Positions 1 through 9,060 of a stretch of DNA of 64,000 nt are shown here, one piece after another. Under the pieces are notes generated by a model. It searched no databases and was not told where the DNA came from. It worked only from the letters and a program-made list of their open reading frames with translations. The translations under genes were made by a program, and so were the position numbers. The stretch is from positions 1,054,001 to 1,118,000 of the forward strand of contig NZ_CP043908.1 in the NCBI RefSeq assembly GCF_008630935.1. The letters run 5' to 3'. Source of the stretch: Thermodesulfobacterium sp. TA1. Lineage in GTDB: Bacteria; Desulfobacterota; Thermodesulfobacteria; Thermodesulfobacteriales; Thermodesulfobacteriaceae. How positions within the stretch are numbered: position 1 is the stretch's first letter; the number at the start of each line of letters is the position of its first letter.

Positions 1-1334
1 GGGTCAAACATCTTTTTGAGGTTTTTCATAAGCTCTAATTGAAAAGAACTAAGCTCCCAAGCTACAAAAGACCTTTTTACATACCCTATTCCATGTTCCC
101 CTGAAAGGGTACCCTTAAGATTTAAAACCTCTTTTAAAATAGTGTTCCTTAGGGCTTTAGCCTTTTCCTCTTTTTTTGGACCAAAAAGAAGATTAACATG
201 AAAGTTTCCATCCCCAGCGTGTCCAAAACAACACACATAAACACCGGTTTTTTCTTCCAAATCCCTAATCCTTTTTAAAAACTCTTTCATATTTCTTCTT
301 GGCAAAACTACATCATCAGAAATCTTTTTTTCTCCTAACATCCTTACTGAAGGAGAAACACCTCTTCTTACCTCCCAAAGGGTTTCAATTTTTTCTTCAG
401 ATTCAGCTTTATGATAAAAAATACCTTTGGTTTGATATAGGTCTTCTACTTTTTTAAGCTCCTTCTGCACCATTCCTTCTTCTCCGTCTAATTCTAAAAA
501 AAGAAGAGACTGAACTCCTTTGTCTGGCAGTTCTAACCGTTTATTCTTGAGTAAGGCTAAAAGGGTAGTTTTGTCTATAAATTCTGCAGAAGCCGGGGTA
601 ATAAGACTTTTCAAAAGCTCTGAGATTATCTCTAAAGGTTCTTCTTCTTCTCTGTGATAAGAAACCAAAAGTACCCTTTTCTCTGGGAAAGGAATTACCT
701 TTAAAACTATCTCGGTAAAAACCCCTAAGGTCCCTTCAGACCCAACAAAAAGTGGGGTTAGATTATAACCCACAACTCCTTTAAGGGTAAAAGGACCTGT
801 CCAAAAAATTTTACCTCCCGGCAATCCTACTTCTAAGGCCAAAACATAATCCTTGGTTGTGCCATACTTAAGACCTCTTGGACCACCTGCACCTGTGGCA
901 ACATTTCCTCCTATGGTAGAATAAGCATAACTTGCTGGGTCTGGAGGATAAAAAAGCCCAAATTTTTTCAAATACCTTTTCAGCTCTCCGTTTAACACCC
1001 CAGGTTCTACCACTACCAATCTTTCTTCCAGGTTTAGGTCTAAAATACGGTTCATCCGTTCAAAAGAAAGGACCAATCCATGATTATGAGAAACGGCACT
1101 ACCCGTGGTTGCTGTCCCAGCCCCTCTTGGCACCAGAGGAACTTTATACTCTGCTATAAGCCTTAAAACCTCAACTACCTCTTCTTTTCTTTCAGGAAAG
1201 GCTACAGCCAAAGGAACCCCTGTAGCAGATGAAGAGTCATAAGAATATACCAACAAATCCTTAGGTTCAGTAAAAACCTTTTCTTTTCCTAATATTTCCT
1301 CAAGCTTTGAAAGAAATTTAAAGGAGTATTTCAT
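1..1334 (-). CDS. FAD-linked oxidase, GlcD / D-lactate dehydrogenase type (C-terminus cut by window edge)
   Basis: Reads as a flavin oxidase that oxidises a 2-hydroxy acid such as glycolate or D-lactate and passes electrons to a partner or quinone. The N-terminal FAD-binding half shows VPRGAGTATTG (about 68-78), PPDPASY (about 130-136) and GGNVATGAGGPRG (about 142-154). The C-terminal half shows GHAGDGNFHVN and SGEHGIGYVK, the usual metal/substrate end of the family. About 444 residues are visible and the last ones are MFDP, so only roughly ten are missing (inference from family length). The ATG lies inside the last 17 bases of dnaA, so translation is probably coupled. The exact substrate cannot be read from the sequence. 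Confidence 0.88.
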   Translation of the reverse strand, partial: MKYSFKFLSKLEEILGKEKVFTEPKDLLVYSYDSSSATGVPLAVAFPERKEEVVEVLRLIAEYKVPLVPRGAGTATTGSAVSHNHGLVLSFERMNRILDLNLEERLVVVEPGVLNGELKRYLKKFGLFYPPDPASYAYSTIGGNVATGAGGPRGLKYGTTKDYVLALEVGLPGGKIFWTGPFTLKGVVGYNLTPLFVGSEGTLGVFTEIVLKVIPFPEKRVLLVSYHREEEEPLEIISELLKSLITPASAEFIDKTTLLALLKNKRLELPDKGVQSLLFLELDGEEGMVQKELKKVEDLYQTKGIFYHKAESEEKIETLWEVRRGVSPSVRMLGEKKISDDVVLPRRNMKEFLKRIRDLEEKTGVYVCCFGHAGDGNFHVNLLFGPKKEEKAKALRNTILKEVLNLKGTLSGEHGIGYVKRSFVAWELSSFQLELMKNLKKMFD

Positions 1335-2664
1335 CAGAAGACCCAAGTTCTGGTTCCCATACCTTATCGTTTAGCTCTAAATTAATCTCTTTTATCAAGT
1401 AATCAAGCCTGGTCCTTAAAGATACATCTCTTTGAACCTTTTGTTCAAAGGTCTTAAGGTTGTAGATGATGGTAGAGTGTTGTTTTTTGAAGATCTTAGA
1501 AATATCCTTTAGAGACTTTTTAAGAACGTTCCTGAGAAGATAGATCACTACCTGACGCGAAAGGGAAAGGTCTTTTCTTCTAGAAGAAGAAAAAAAGTCT
1601 TCTCTACCTATCCCAAAAAACTTACAAGTAGTCTCTATAACAAAGTCTACCGAATCTGAGGTATCTTTTAATCCAATCTCTTCTATAAGTTCCTTAGCCA
1701 AGGTTAAAGAAATAGGCTCTTTTAAAAGCGAGGCCCTAGCAATAAGCCCTAACACTACACTTTCAATCTGTCTTACATCACCCCTTACTTTTCTTGCTAA
1801 ATATTCTACTACTTCATATCCTATGTTATACCCCAATTTTTTCGCTTTATGCCTGATAATCTTTTTACGGGTTTGAAAATCAGGGGCATTAAGTTTGATA
1901 ATCAAAGCTGAATTAAGCCTTGACCTAAGAGAACTATCTATGTTATTTAATTCTTGAGGCATCTTGTGTGAAGTAAAAATAACGGTTTTCCCTTGGTCTA
2001 AAAGATAGTCTAAAAGAAAGGTTAGTTCGTTTTGAGTATATTCCTTTCCTACAAAGAAATGTATACCCTCTAACAACAAAACCTCACAATATTCCTTAAA
2101 ATTTTCTTTAAAGTTTTCTATCATCCCAGACCTGAGGTATTTTACCATGTAGTTTAAAAAATCTTGGGCGGTTAAATAATATACCCGGTCAAATCCTCTG
2201 CTAAAAAGAGTGTTACCTACTGCCTGGGTAAGATGGGTCTTACCTAAACCAAAGTTTCCATAAAGATAAATCAAATATCCTTTGGGTCTTTCATCGGCTA
2301 CCTGATAACAAACATTATAAGCAAATTCATTACATTTACCTACCACAAAATCCTCAAAGGTATACTTAGGACTTAGTTTCCTTCCTATCAAACTTATAGG
2401 ATTATAAGGGATAATTAACTGTTCTGCTTTGGGATTTTCTCTTACTATAAAACTGTAGCCTATTAATTCATATTCTGCTACTACCTGGTTTAGTAAGTTT
2501 GCATAATTTTCTTCTATCCAATTTTTGGTAAACTCATTTGGAACCTCTAAAATAAGTTTACCATCAACTACTTCTCCTTTGTTAGCCTCAAACCAAACCT
2601 TAAATATAGGTTCAGGCAATAACTCCTTTATTCTTCCTTTAACCAAGGACCAACTAACAGACAT
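1318..2664 (-). CDS. dnaA: Chromosomal replication initiator DnaA, with altered Walker B
   Basis: Replication initiator that binds oriC and melts DNA as an ATP-bound filament. Domain I is at about 1-75. The AAA+ domain begins at about 100 with FVVGKCNEFAY, and Walker A is GNFGLGKT (136-143). The DNA-binding end keeps the helix-turn-helix signature with QHSTIIYNL. Length (448) is normal. The odd point is Walker B: the usual LLIDDIQF reads LLLEGIHF, so the two acidic residues at 199-200 are Glu-Gly. The sensor I motif LTSD is FTSH, and the FEWGL after the conserved R-S-R is LNSAL. Start is an ATG with GGAGGGG upstream. It stands alone, with no dnaN beside it. Confidence 0.93.
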   Translation of the reverse strand: MSVSWSLVKGRIKELLPEPIFKVWFEANKGEVVDGKLILEVPNEFTKNWIEENYANLLNQVVAEYELIGYSFIVRENPKAEQLIIPYNPISLIGRKLSPKYTFEDFVVGKCNEFAYNVCYQVADERPKGYLIYLYGNFGLGKTHLTQAVGNTLFSRGFDRVYYLTAQDFLNYMVKYLRSGMIENFKENFKEYCEVLLLEGIHFFVGKEYTQNELTFLLDYLLDQGKTVIFTSHKMPQELNNIDSSLRSRLNSALIIKLNAPDFQTRKKIIRHKAKKLGYNIGYEVVEYLARKVRGDVRQIESVVLGLIARASLLKEPISLTLAKELIEEIGLKDTSDSVDFVIETTCKFFGIGREDFFSSSRRKDLSLSRQVVIYLLRNVLKKSLKDISKIFKKQHSTIIYNLKTFEQKVQRDVSLRTRLDYLIKEINLELNDKVWEPELGSSDEILL

Positions 2665-3019
2665 AACCCCTCCAAAAACTACAAGTGAATGGATTGAAGA
2701 AAAAATAAATTTTTAAGACCTTCTTTGGATATTTAATTTACCTAAAACCTTTTAAAATTTCAAATCGAAAAAAGGATGGTTGGGGTTGGTTTCAAGTTCA
2801 ATTTTTATTTTTAATTTTTAACAAAAAAACAAAGACTTAAAAAAATCGAAATTTAAGAAGTAAATAAGTATGGGGTTTTTGAGAGAAAGTTTTTATTAAG
2901 AAACATGGCCTTTATATTGAACATCTCTTTTTTTCTTTAACATTTTCTTATTTTTGTTTTTTTTCTTTTGTTTAGATTTTTAACATAAAAAAAAGGGGGT
3001 TAAATTGAGCAATATTACA
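2665..3019. other. AT-rich gene-free stretch upstream of dnaA
   Basis: About 355 bases with no convincing gene between the end of the oppF-like gene and dnaA. It is rich in A and T runs (for example T8 on the minus strand at about 2989-2996). I found no DnaA boxes resembling TTATCCACA, so there is no positive evidence that this is the origin. It must contain the dnaA promoter. Confidence 0.6.
2735..2763 (-). promoter_or_regulatory. Candidate sigma-70 promoter of dnaA
   Basis: On the minus strand TTGAAA (2758-2763) and TAAATT (2735-2740) are 17 bases apart, about 70 bases upstream of the dnaA ATG. The match is moderate and the surroundings are AT-rich, so chance is possible. Confidence 0.4.
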
Positions 3020-3976
3020 CTATAAATTAAAACAAGCTATATATTGTAGGTTGCTTTTTTGAGTAAGTTTGGGTTCTTTATCGTAACATTGTATCGTCTT
3101 TTTAGGACATCTATTAAAAAAAACACAGCCTTTAGAAGGTAAAACCGTCCCTTCGGTGTCGGTCTCAATAATTAACGGAGGAGAAGGAGAAAATGCGTCA
3201 AGGTAAGATTTTAAAAGAAGTTCGGTATAAGGATGATGGATAAGATCTTTAAAATTAGCTTTATGACATAGTTCTACCAATACCCCAAGATATATTACAG
3301 CAATCCAGTCGGCAAGATAAAAAATTACAGGTAAAGAATGGGTGATCAGAAGATAGCTCAACTGATAACGTTGTTTTAAGACTTTCATAAGGTCAAGAAT
3401 TTGCGCCTGGATGGTTACATCTAAAGCTGAAGTTGGTTCATCGAGCACTATCAATTCAGGGTTAACCATTAAAGCCCTGGCTAAGGCTATTCTCTGCCGT
3501 TGGCCTCCGCTTAATTCGTGAGGATATTTTTCTAAAACCTTTTGGTCCATCCCTACCTGATTTAAAAGTTCTTTAGCTTTATCTAAACCTTCTTTTTTGT
3601 TAGAACTTATGTTGATAAGATATGGCTCTAAAAGGATGTCTTTTATTTTATATCGAGGATTAAGGGAAGAATAAGGGTCTTGTAAAACAGCCTGAACCTT
3701 AGGTCTTAAAGCTTGGTAGGTTTTTTTGTCAATGGTCTTAAGAGATTTTCCAAACCAGTAAACCTCTCCCTGATCTGGGATTTCAAGTCCTAAAGCTATT
3801 TTTCCAAGGGTAGATTTTCCACATCCACTCTCTCCTAAAAGACCTAATACCTCACCCTTTTCTATCTTAAAACTTACCCCTCTTAAAGCAATAACTCTAT
3901 AAGTTTTTAAACCACCTAAAACCTTTACTTGGTAAGTCTTCCAGAGATTTCTAACCTCAAGCACAGGTTTATCCAT
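3020..3976 (-). CDS. Oligopeptide/dipeptide ABC transporter ATP-binding protein, OppF/DppF type
   Basis: ATPase subunit of a peptide- or nickel-type ABC importer on the cytoplasmic face of the membrane. Walker A GESGCGKS is at about 48-55, the signature is LSGGQRQR, and Walker B is LIVLDEPTS. The C-terminal oligopeptide/HPY-type tail contains the Cys-rich stretch [14 protein letters not shown]. Length (318) fits the F subunit. It overlaps the end of the upstream D-type ATPase by 8 bases, so the pair is co-translated. No permease or binding-protein gene is next to the pair, so the cargo is unknown and the membrane subunits must be elsewhere or shared. Confidence 0.88.
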   Translation of the reverse strand: MDKPVLEVRNLWKTYQVKVLGGLKTYRVIALRGVSFKIEKGEVLGLLGESGCGKSTLGKIALGLEIPDQGEVYWFGKSLKTIDKKTYQALRPKVQAVLQDPYSSLNPRYKIKDILLEPYLINISSNKKEGLDKAKELLNQVGMDQKVLEKYPHELSGGQRQRIALARALMVNPELIVLDEPTSALDVTIQAQILDLMKVLKQRYQLSYLLITHSLPVIFYLADWIAVIYLGVLVELCHKANFKDLIHHPYTELLLKSYLDAFSPSPPLIIETDTEGTVLPSKGCVFFNRCPKKTIQCYDKEPKLTQKSNLQYIACFNL

Positions 3977-4919
3977 ACCTAAAACATCTTACCATGTGTT
4001 GAGAAGTTACTTCTATCAGAGGTGGGTGATAAATTTTACCTTCTTTACAAGGTGCATCACAACGTAATCTATAATAACAGCCTTCAGGTTTTTGAGTAAG
4101 CTCTATGACCCCTCCTTTTAACCTAACCTTAAATTCACCTTCTTTAGGATAGGAGTCTATCAAGGCTTGTGTATAGGGATGTAAGGGGTTTAAAAAAAGC
4201 CTGTCTACCAGGGAAATTTCTACTATCTCTCCCGCATAAAAAACAGCTACCCTATCAGCGATCCATCTTACTACCCCTAAATCATGGGAAATAAACACTA
4301 TCGTAAGTTTTCTGGTCTTGTTTAGCTTTTTTAATAAGTTTAAAACTTGAACCTGCAAGGTTGGGTCAAGTGCAGTAGTAGGTTCATCAGCTACCAAAAC
4401 TTCTGGTTCTCCAGCAAGGGCTATCGCTATCATTACCCTTTGTCTTAATCCCCCAGAAAGTTGATGAGGATAACTCCTTAACTTTATCTCTGGGTCTGGA
4501 ATTCCTACTTCTTTTAAAAGACTTATCATTTTATCCTGCCTTTCTTTTTTAGAAAACTCAGGCTGATGAACCTTAAAAACCTCTTCTAACTGTTCTCTAA
4601 TCGTTAAAACCGGATTTAAAGAGCTTAACGGATCTTGCAGAATGATGGCTATTTTTTTACCTCTTATTTTGATAAGTTCTTTTTCGTCTAAAGAATAAAG
4701 AGAAAGGTCATCTAACCAAACCTCTCCCGAATAATAGCAAACACCAGGAGGGAAAAGCCTAAGAAGGGCAAAACCTGTTAAGGTTTTGCCACACCCACTT
4801 TCCCCTAAAACCCCAAGGACCTCTCCTCTTTCTACTGTAAAGCTTACATTTTCTACTAAAGGAACTTTTTTATAGGTTAATCCTAAGGTAAGGTCCTTTA
4901 TAGCTAAGATTGGTTTCAC
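3969..4919 (-). CDS. Oligopeptide/dipeptide ABC transporter ATP-binding protein, OppD/DppD type
   Basis: Partner ATPase of the preceding entry. Walker A GESGCGKT is at about 39-46, the signature is LSGGLRQR, Walker B is VLVADEPTT, and the C-terminal tail has the cysteines [10 protein letters not shown] typical of the D subunit. Length 316 is normal. It lies 41 bases downstream of the SlyD-like gene on the same strand and may share its transcript. Di/oligopeptide and nickel importers use nearly identical ATPases, and nothing here separates them. Confidence 0.88.
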   Translation of the reverse strand: MKPILAIKDLTLGLTYKKVPLVENVSFTVERGEVLGVLGESGCGKTLTGFALLRLFPPGVCYYSGEVWLDDLSLYSLDEKELIKIRGKKIAIILQDPLSSLNPVLTIREQLEEVFKVHQPEFSKKERQDKMISLLKEVGIPDPEIKLRSYPHQLSGGLRQRVMIAIALAGEPEVLVADEPTTALDPTLQVQVLNLLKKLNKTRKLTIVFISHDLGVVRWIADRVAVFYAGEIVEISLVDRLFLNPLHPYTQALIDSYPKEGEFKVRLKGGVIELTQKPEGCYYRLRCDAPCKEGKIYHPPLIEVTSQHMVRCFRYG

Positions 4920-4960
4920 CCTTTAATTCTCCAGAGACACCTCTCTGGTAGAACCTATCT

Positions 4961-5443
4961 TCAACCTCCAGAACAGGCCTTCATTTCAGCAGCCATAATT
5001 TCATAAGGAGTTGCCTGTCTTGCCTCTAATACCTTAATATTAATCGCTACGTTTTTCCCTGCGGCAGGATGATTAAAATCTGCCTTGATTTTATCTCCGT
5101 TTATTTCAAGTACTTTAAAAGAAATCCTTGCTCCGTAAGGACTTACTTCTTCATACCATTCCCCTACCTTTACCTTTTCAGGGTGCTTAAGGCTACCCAT
5201 TTCTACCTCTTTTATTAAATAAGGAAGATGAGGTCCATATGCAGACTCAGGAGGAATTACGATCCTCACCTCATCCCCTTCTTTTTTTCCTAAGATAGCC
5301 TCTTCGATAACCCTGGGGATATGTTCTCTACCCAAAATAAACGAAGTCTCGAGCTCCTGAGAAAACCAATCTGGAGCTTTTTCATCTTCAAGTTCTAAAC
5401 GATAGAAAATCTTAACATAAAAATCTTCTTTAATACCTTCCAT
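4961..5443 (-). CDS. FKBP-type peptidyl-prolyl isomerase, SlyD-like
   Basis: A 160-residue cis-trans prolyl isomerase/chaperone without a signal peptide, so cytoplasmic. The split FKBP domain shows YRLELEDE near the start, GKKEGDEVRIVIPPESAYG at about 55-73 and the SlyD hallmark ADFNHPAAGK at about 121-130. The middle holds the insert-in-flap region. The His-rich metal-binding tail of E. coli SlyD is missing; the protein ends in MKACSGG. It lies between argF and the ABC ATPases on the same strand. Confidence 0.87.
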   Translation of the reverse strand: MEGIKEDFYVKIFYRLELEDEKAPDWFSQELETSFILGREHIPRVIEEAILGKKEGDEVRIVIPPESAYGPHLPYLIKEVEMGSLKHPEKVKVGEWYEEVSPYGARISFKVLEINGDKIKADFNHPAAGKNVAINIKVLEARQATPYEIMAAEMKACSGG

Positions 5444-5478
5444 CCCTTCCCCCTAATATTTATTTTTTTACTAAAAAA

Positions 5479-6390
5479 TTAAACACATTTTAATAAAAAT
5501 TCAAGTAGAGCCATATGAAACCACATTTTATTTTCTGCTTGGTCCCAAACTACAGAATGCTCACCCTCCAACACTTCTTCTGTAATCTCTTCTCCTCTAT
5601 GGGCAGGTAGACAATGTAAAACCATCGCTTCTGGACTGGCTAATTTTAAAAGGTCTGAGTTAACTTGAAAAGGTTGAAAAACCTTTTTCCTGGTTTGGGA
5701 TTCTTCATCTTGACCCATACTTACCCAAACATCGGTATTTATAATAGTAGCTCCTTTTACCGCCTCTTTAGGGTCGTTTAAAATTTCTACTTGTAGATTG
5801 TATTTTTGCCTTAACTCTTCGATAAGTTCTTTAGATGGTTCATATCCAGGAGGTGAAGCCACGGTGATTTTAAAACCAAGAATTGCAGCTGCTTCTATCC
5901 AAGAATGGGCTACGTTGTTTCCGTCTCCTATCCAAACCACTTTCTCTTTGGTAAGGTCCCTTCCTTTTTCTATTACTGTAAGCACATCAGAAAGGGCCTG
6001 ACAGGGATGATAAAAGTCAGAAAGTCCATTAATCACTGGGATCGTAGCATGTTTAGCAAATTCTTGTATAGTCTGATGGCTATAAGTCCTTAATACCAAA
6101 ACATCTAAATATCTTGAAAGCACTCTTGCAGTATCCTTTATTGGTTCCCCTCGAGTAAGCTGTAAATCCCTTGCTGAAAGGAAAAGGCTACTTCCTCCCA
6201 ATTTTATCATCGCCGACTCAAAAGAAAGACGCGTTCTGGTTGAGGGTTTTTCAAAAATCAACCCCAAAATTTTACCTTTCAAAGCCTCCTGAGGATAACC
6301 CTTATGTTTAAACCCTATCGCACGAGAGAATAAACTTAAAATCTCTTCCTTAGCAAGGTCAGAAATTCTTAAAAAATGTCTTATACCCAT
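5479..6390 (-). CDS. argF: Ornithine carbamoyltransferase
   Basis: Makes citrulline from ornithine and carbamoyl phosphate in arginine synthesis. The carbamoyl-phosphate loop STRTR is at 50-54, HPCQ at about 128, and HCLPAHRGEEI near the C-terminus supplies the catalytic Cys of the ornithine site. This last motif separates it from aspartate carbamoyltransferase. Length 303 is typical. No other arginine gene lies beside it. The start ATG follows AAAAAATGG without a strong Shine-Dalgarno but begins at the family's usual N-terminus. Confidence 0.94.
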   Translation of the reverse strand: MGIRHFLRISDLAKEEILSLFSRAIGFKHKGYPQEALKGKILGLIFEKPSTRTRLSFESAMIKLGGSSLFLSARDLQLTRGEPIKDTARVLSRYLDVLVLRTYSHQTIQEFAKHATIPVINGLSDFYHPCQALSDVLTVIEKGRDLTKEKVVWIGDGNNVAHSWIEAAAILGFKITVASPPGYEPSKELIEELRQKYNLQVEILNDPKEAVKGATIINTDVWVSMGQDEESQTRKKVFQPFQVNSDLLKLASPEAMVLHCLPAHRGEEITEEVLEGEHSVVWDQAENKMWFHMALLEFLLKCV

Positions 6391-6502
6391 TTTTTCACCT
6401 CTTATAGCAAATTAAAAAGAATTTTTATCCAAAAACTTTGAATTTTTTAATTTTTAATCAATTTTTAATTTTGTAAAGTGCTTTTTTCGAAAAATTTTAT
6501 AC

Positions 6503-6531
6503 TTGACCTTAAAAAAATATTTTTGTAAAAT
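6503..6531 (+). promoter_or_regulatory. Sigma-70 promoter of the radical SAM gene
   Basis: TTGACC (6503-6508), 17-base spacer, TAAAAT (6526-6531), about 33 bases before the favoured ATG at 6564. Confidence 0.6.
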
Positions 6532-6563
6532 GATAAGTAACAAACTTGGAAACATTGAACCTT

Positions 6564-8081
6564 ATGATAAAAGTCTTATTGGTTTATCCACGTTATCCAG
6601 ATACGTTTTGGAGCTTTAGAAATGCTTTGAAATTTGTCAAAAAGAAAGCCTCTCATCCTCCCTTAGGTTTATTAACCATTGCTAGTTTACTTCCTAAGGA
6701 TTTTCGACTTAAGGTTTTAGACCTAAACACAAGTCCTCTTAATCTTGAGTTTTTTAAATGGGCTGATTGGGTATTGATAAGCGCTATGTCTGTGCAAAGG
6801 GAAAGTGCTGAAGAAGTTATTAAAATAGCTAAAAGTCTTGGGAAAACGGTCATAGCTGGAGGGCCTCTCTTTACTGCTTTTTATCAAGATTTTATCGAGA
6901 AAGTAGACCACTTAGTTTTAAATGAAGGAGAAATAACCTTACCTAAATTCCTTGAAGACTGGGAAAAAGGATGTCCCCAAAAAGTATACTATACCTCTGA
7001 GTTTGTAGACCTGAAGTTTTCACCTGTTCCTTCTTATCATTTGATAAAACTTAAAGATTATACTTCTATGTGTATTCAATATTCTCGAGGATGTCCTTTT
7101 AGTTGTGAATTTTGTGATGTAACCAACCTTTTTGGACGTAAAATTAGAACTAAAACGGTTGATCAAATAATAGCTGAATTAGAAAACCTTTATAAACTTG
7201 GTTGGAGAGGTTCGGTTTTCTTTGTAGATGATAATTTTATAGGAAAAAAACCTACCGTTAAACAAGAACTACTACCTTCGTTGATACGTTGGCAAGAAAA
7301 ACATAGATATCCTTTTGTTTTTTATACCCAAGCTTCAATAAACTTAGCCGACGATGACGAACTTATAGAACTTTTGGTAAAAGCTGGCTTTAATTCTGTT
7401 TTTATAGGAATAGAAACTCCGGTTGAAGAAAGCTTAGCAGAGGTGCAAAAACGTCAAAACTTAAACAGAAACCTGGTAGAAGATGTCAAAAAAATCCAAA
7501 GAAAGGGTCTTGAGGTAATGGGAGGTTTTATTGTAGGTTTTGATTCTGACCCTCCCAATGTTTTTAACTCCCTTGTCAAGTTTATAGAAGAAAGTAAAAT
7601 CGTTATAGCGATGGTAGGACTTTTAAACGCACCTCCCGGGACTAACCTATACCAAAGACTTAAGACAGAAGGTAGAATTAGACCCCTCTTTAAAGGCAAC
7701 AACACCGACCTTTCAACCAACATCATCCCTAAAATGGGATTTGAAACTCTATTACAAGGATACAAAAAAGTAATCACCAACCTATATGAAACCAAAAGAT
7801 ATTATAAACGTGTTTTTGGTTTTTTAAAAGATTTTAACCCCTATACCCATATAAAGATAGACAAAGCTTATGTAAAAAATCATCCTTTTTACCTTTTGAA
7901 CCTTCCTAAAATAATCTTTAAATTTGGGGTTTTAGAAAAGGGAAGAATTTTATTCTGGAAAATGTTTTTTTACACCTTTTTTAAAAAACCCAAGGTTTTT
8001 GCCACTTTTATAGCTCAAGTTTTAGGAGGATACCATTTTAGAAAGGTTTTTCGCCCATTTTTCCTTTCAGGAAAAATATAG
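6564..8081 (+). CDS. B12-binding-domain radical SAM protein, DUF4070 type
   Basis: A 505-residue enzyme predicted to use cobalamin and a [4Fe-4S]/SAM centre. The N-terminal Rossmann-like B12 domain is at about 1-140 and the radical SAM motif GCPFSCEFC has cysteines at about 177, 181 and 184. It is followed by FVDDNFIG and the C-terminal DUF4070-like part with GGFIVGFDSDP. Members of this group methylate unactivated carbons, for example hopanoid methylases, but the substrate here is unknown. A longer TTG start at 6546 is possible; I prefer the ATG at 6564 because MIKVLLVYP matches the family start. It is monocistronic in its own promoter context. Confidence 0.83.
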   Translation: MIKVLLVYPRYPDTFWSFRNALKFVKKKASHPPLGLLTIASLLPKDFRLKVLDLNTSPLNLEFFKWADWVLISAMSVQRESAEEVIKIAKSLGKTVIAGGPLFTAFYQDFIEKVDHLVLNEGEITLPKFLEDWEKGCPQKVYYTSEFVDLKFSPVPSYHLIKLKDYTSMCIQYSRGCPFSCEFCDVTNLFGRKIRTKTVDQIIAELENLYKLGWRGSVFFVDDNFIGKKPTVKQELLPSLIRWQEKHRYPFVFYTQASINLADDDELIELLVKAGFNSVFIGIETPVEESLAEVQKRQNLNRNLVEDVKKIQRKGLEVMGGFIVGFDSDPPNVFNSLVKFIEESKIVIAMVGLLNAPPGTNLYQRLKTEGRIRPLFKGNNTDLSTNIIPKMGFETLLQGYKKVITNLYETKRYYKRVFGFLKDFNPYTHIKIDKAYVKNHPFYLLNLPKIIFKFGVLEKGRILFWKMFFYTFFKKPKVFATFIAQVLGGYHFRKVFRPFFLSGKI

Positions 8082-8093
8082 CGTTTACCAAAA

Positions 8094-8113
8094 ACTGTGA
8101 AATACTGTGAAAT
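8094..8113 (+). repeat. Perfect 10-bp tandem repeat ahead of the por operon
   Basis: ACTGTGAAAT occurs twice head to tail (8094-8103 and 8104-8113), one helical turn apart, and ends two bases before a possible -35 (TTGAAC, 8115-8120, with TAGATA 17 bases on). The position suggests a binding site for a regulator, but no protein is assigned. Confidence 0.6.
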
Positions 8114-8202
8114 TTTGAACTTTCTACTTGATTTTTTTAGATAATATAGTAGACATATTGAAGATCTTCAATAAAGCAATAAACCACAATAAGAGGTGGG
8201 AT

Positions 8203-8751
8203 ATGATTGAGATTAGACTACATGGAAGAGGTGGGCAGGGGGCGGTTACCTCTGCCGAGCTTATCGCTGTGGCTGCTATCTCCCAGGGTGATTATGCTCA
8301 AGCCTTCCCAAGCTTCGGACCTGAAAGAAGAGGGGCTCCGGTCCAAGCCTTCGCAAGAATCGACAAAAAACCTATCCGCTCAAGAGAAAAAATCTATGAA
8401 CCTGACGTCATCCTCGTTCTTGACCCCACTCTACCCAAAATCGTTAACATCACCCAAGGACTTAAATCCTCTGGTATCGCTATCCTTAACTCCCATCTCC
8501 CTGAACCCGAATTACGTAAACTCCTTAACAACTTCCCAGGTAAAATCGCTGCCGTTGATGCCACCAAAATCGCCATCGAAGAACTCGGACTCCCTATCAC
8601 CAACACCACCATGCTCGGTGCCTTCCTTAAAGCCACAAGCCTCATCTCCCTATCAGCCATCGAAGACGCTCTAAATGCTCGCTTCGGACGCCTTGCCGAA
8701 AAAAACATCAATGCCCTCAAAAGGGCTATCGATGAAACCAAAATCTACTAA
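8203..8751 (+). CDS. porC: 2-oxoacid:ferredoxin oxidoreductase, gamma subunit
   Basis: Gamma subunit of the pyruvate (or related 2-oxoacid) ferredoxin oxidoreductase, which converts 2-oxoacid plus CoA to acyl-CoA, CO2 and reduced ferredoxin. The family start MIEIRLHGRGGQGAVTSAE is intact and PSFGPERRGAPVQAF follows. An open frame continues 25 codons upstream, but AGGTGGG sits just before the ATG at 8203, which I choose. First gene of a gamma-delta-alpha-beta operon. From here to 11215 codons end in C far more often than in the flanking genes, as expected for very highly expressed enzymes. Confidence 0.93.
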   Translation: MIEIRLHGRGGQGAVTSAELIAVAAISQGDYAQAFPSFGPERRGAPVQAFARIDKKPIRSREKIYEPDVILVLDPTLPKIVNITQGLKSSGIAILNSHLPEPELRKLLNNFPGKIAAVDATKIAIEELGLPITNTTMLGAFLKATSLISLSAIEDALNARFGRLAEKNINALKRAIDETKIY

Positions 8752-8765
8752 TAAGGAGTTAAGCC

Positions 8766-9059
8766 ATGCCTAAAGAACAAGGCCTCGTAAGCTGGAAACA
8801 ACTCGCACCAGGTATGTATATCCTTGAGCCTGGTAATTCCAAAAAGTTTAAAACCGGTGACTGGAGAGCCTTCAAACCCGTCCTCGATAAAGATAAATGC
8901 ATCAAATGCGGTATGTGCTATATCCTATGCCCTGACATCTGCTACCAACCAGACCAAGAAGGCTTCTTCATCTCTAACCTTTTCTACTGTAAAGGCTGCG
9001 GTATCTGTGCCGCACACTGCCCTAAAAAAGCCATTACCATGGTCTTAGAGGAGGAATAA
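8766..9059 (+). CDS. porD: 2-oxoacid:ferredoxin oxidoreductase, delta (ferredoxin) subunit
   Basis: Small two-[4Fe-4S] ferredoxin subunit that carries electrons from the TPP site to free ferredoxin. The two cluster motifs are CIKCGMCYILCPDIC (about 43-57) and CKGCGICAAHCP (about 75-86). Length 97 is normal. It starts 14 bases after porC behind AAGGAG and ends just before porA. Confidence 0.94.
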   Translation: MPKEQGLVSWKQLAPGMYILEPGNSKKFKTGDWRAFKPVLDKDKCIKCGMCYILCPDICYQPDQEGFFISNLFYCKGCGICAAHCPKKAITMVLEEE

Positions 9060-9060
9060 C

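Noticed and set aside
2665-3019. Possible oriC next to dnaA
   Set aside because: No DnaA boxes resembling TTATCCACA and no dnaN or other origin-linked genes nearby; AT-richness alone is common here.
8057-8077. Hairpin ATTTTTCCT/AGGAAAAAT at the end of the radical SAM gene
   Set aside because: It lies inside the coding region, is AT-rich and has no U-tract after it, so a terminator call is not supported.
8207-8674. Long alternative-frame reading in porC, and a similar one in porD (8824-9048)
   Set aside because: Both overlap well-identified subunits in another frame and reflect the C-ending codon bias.
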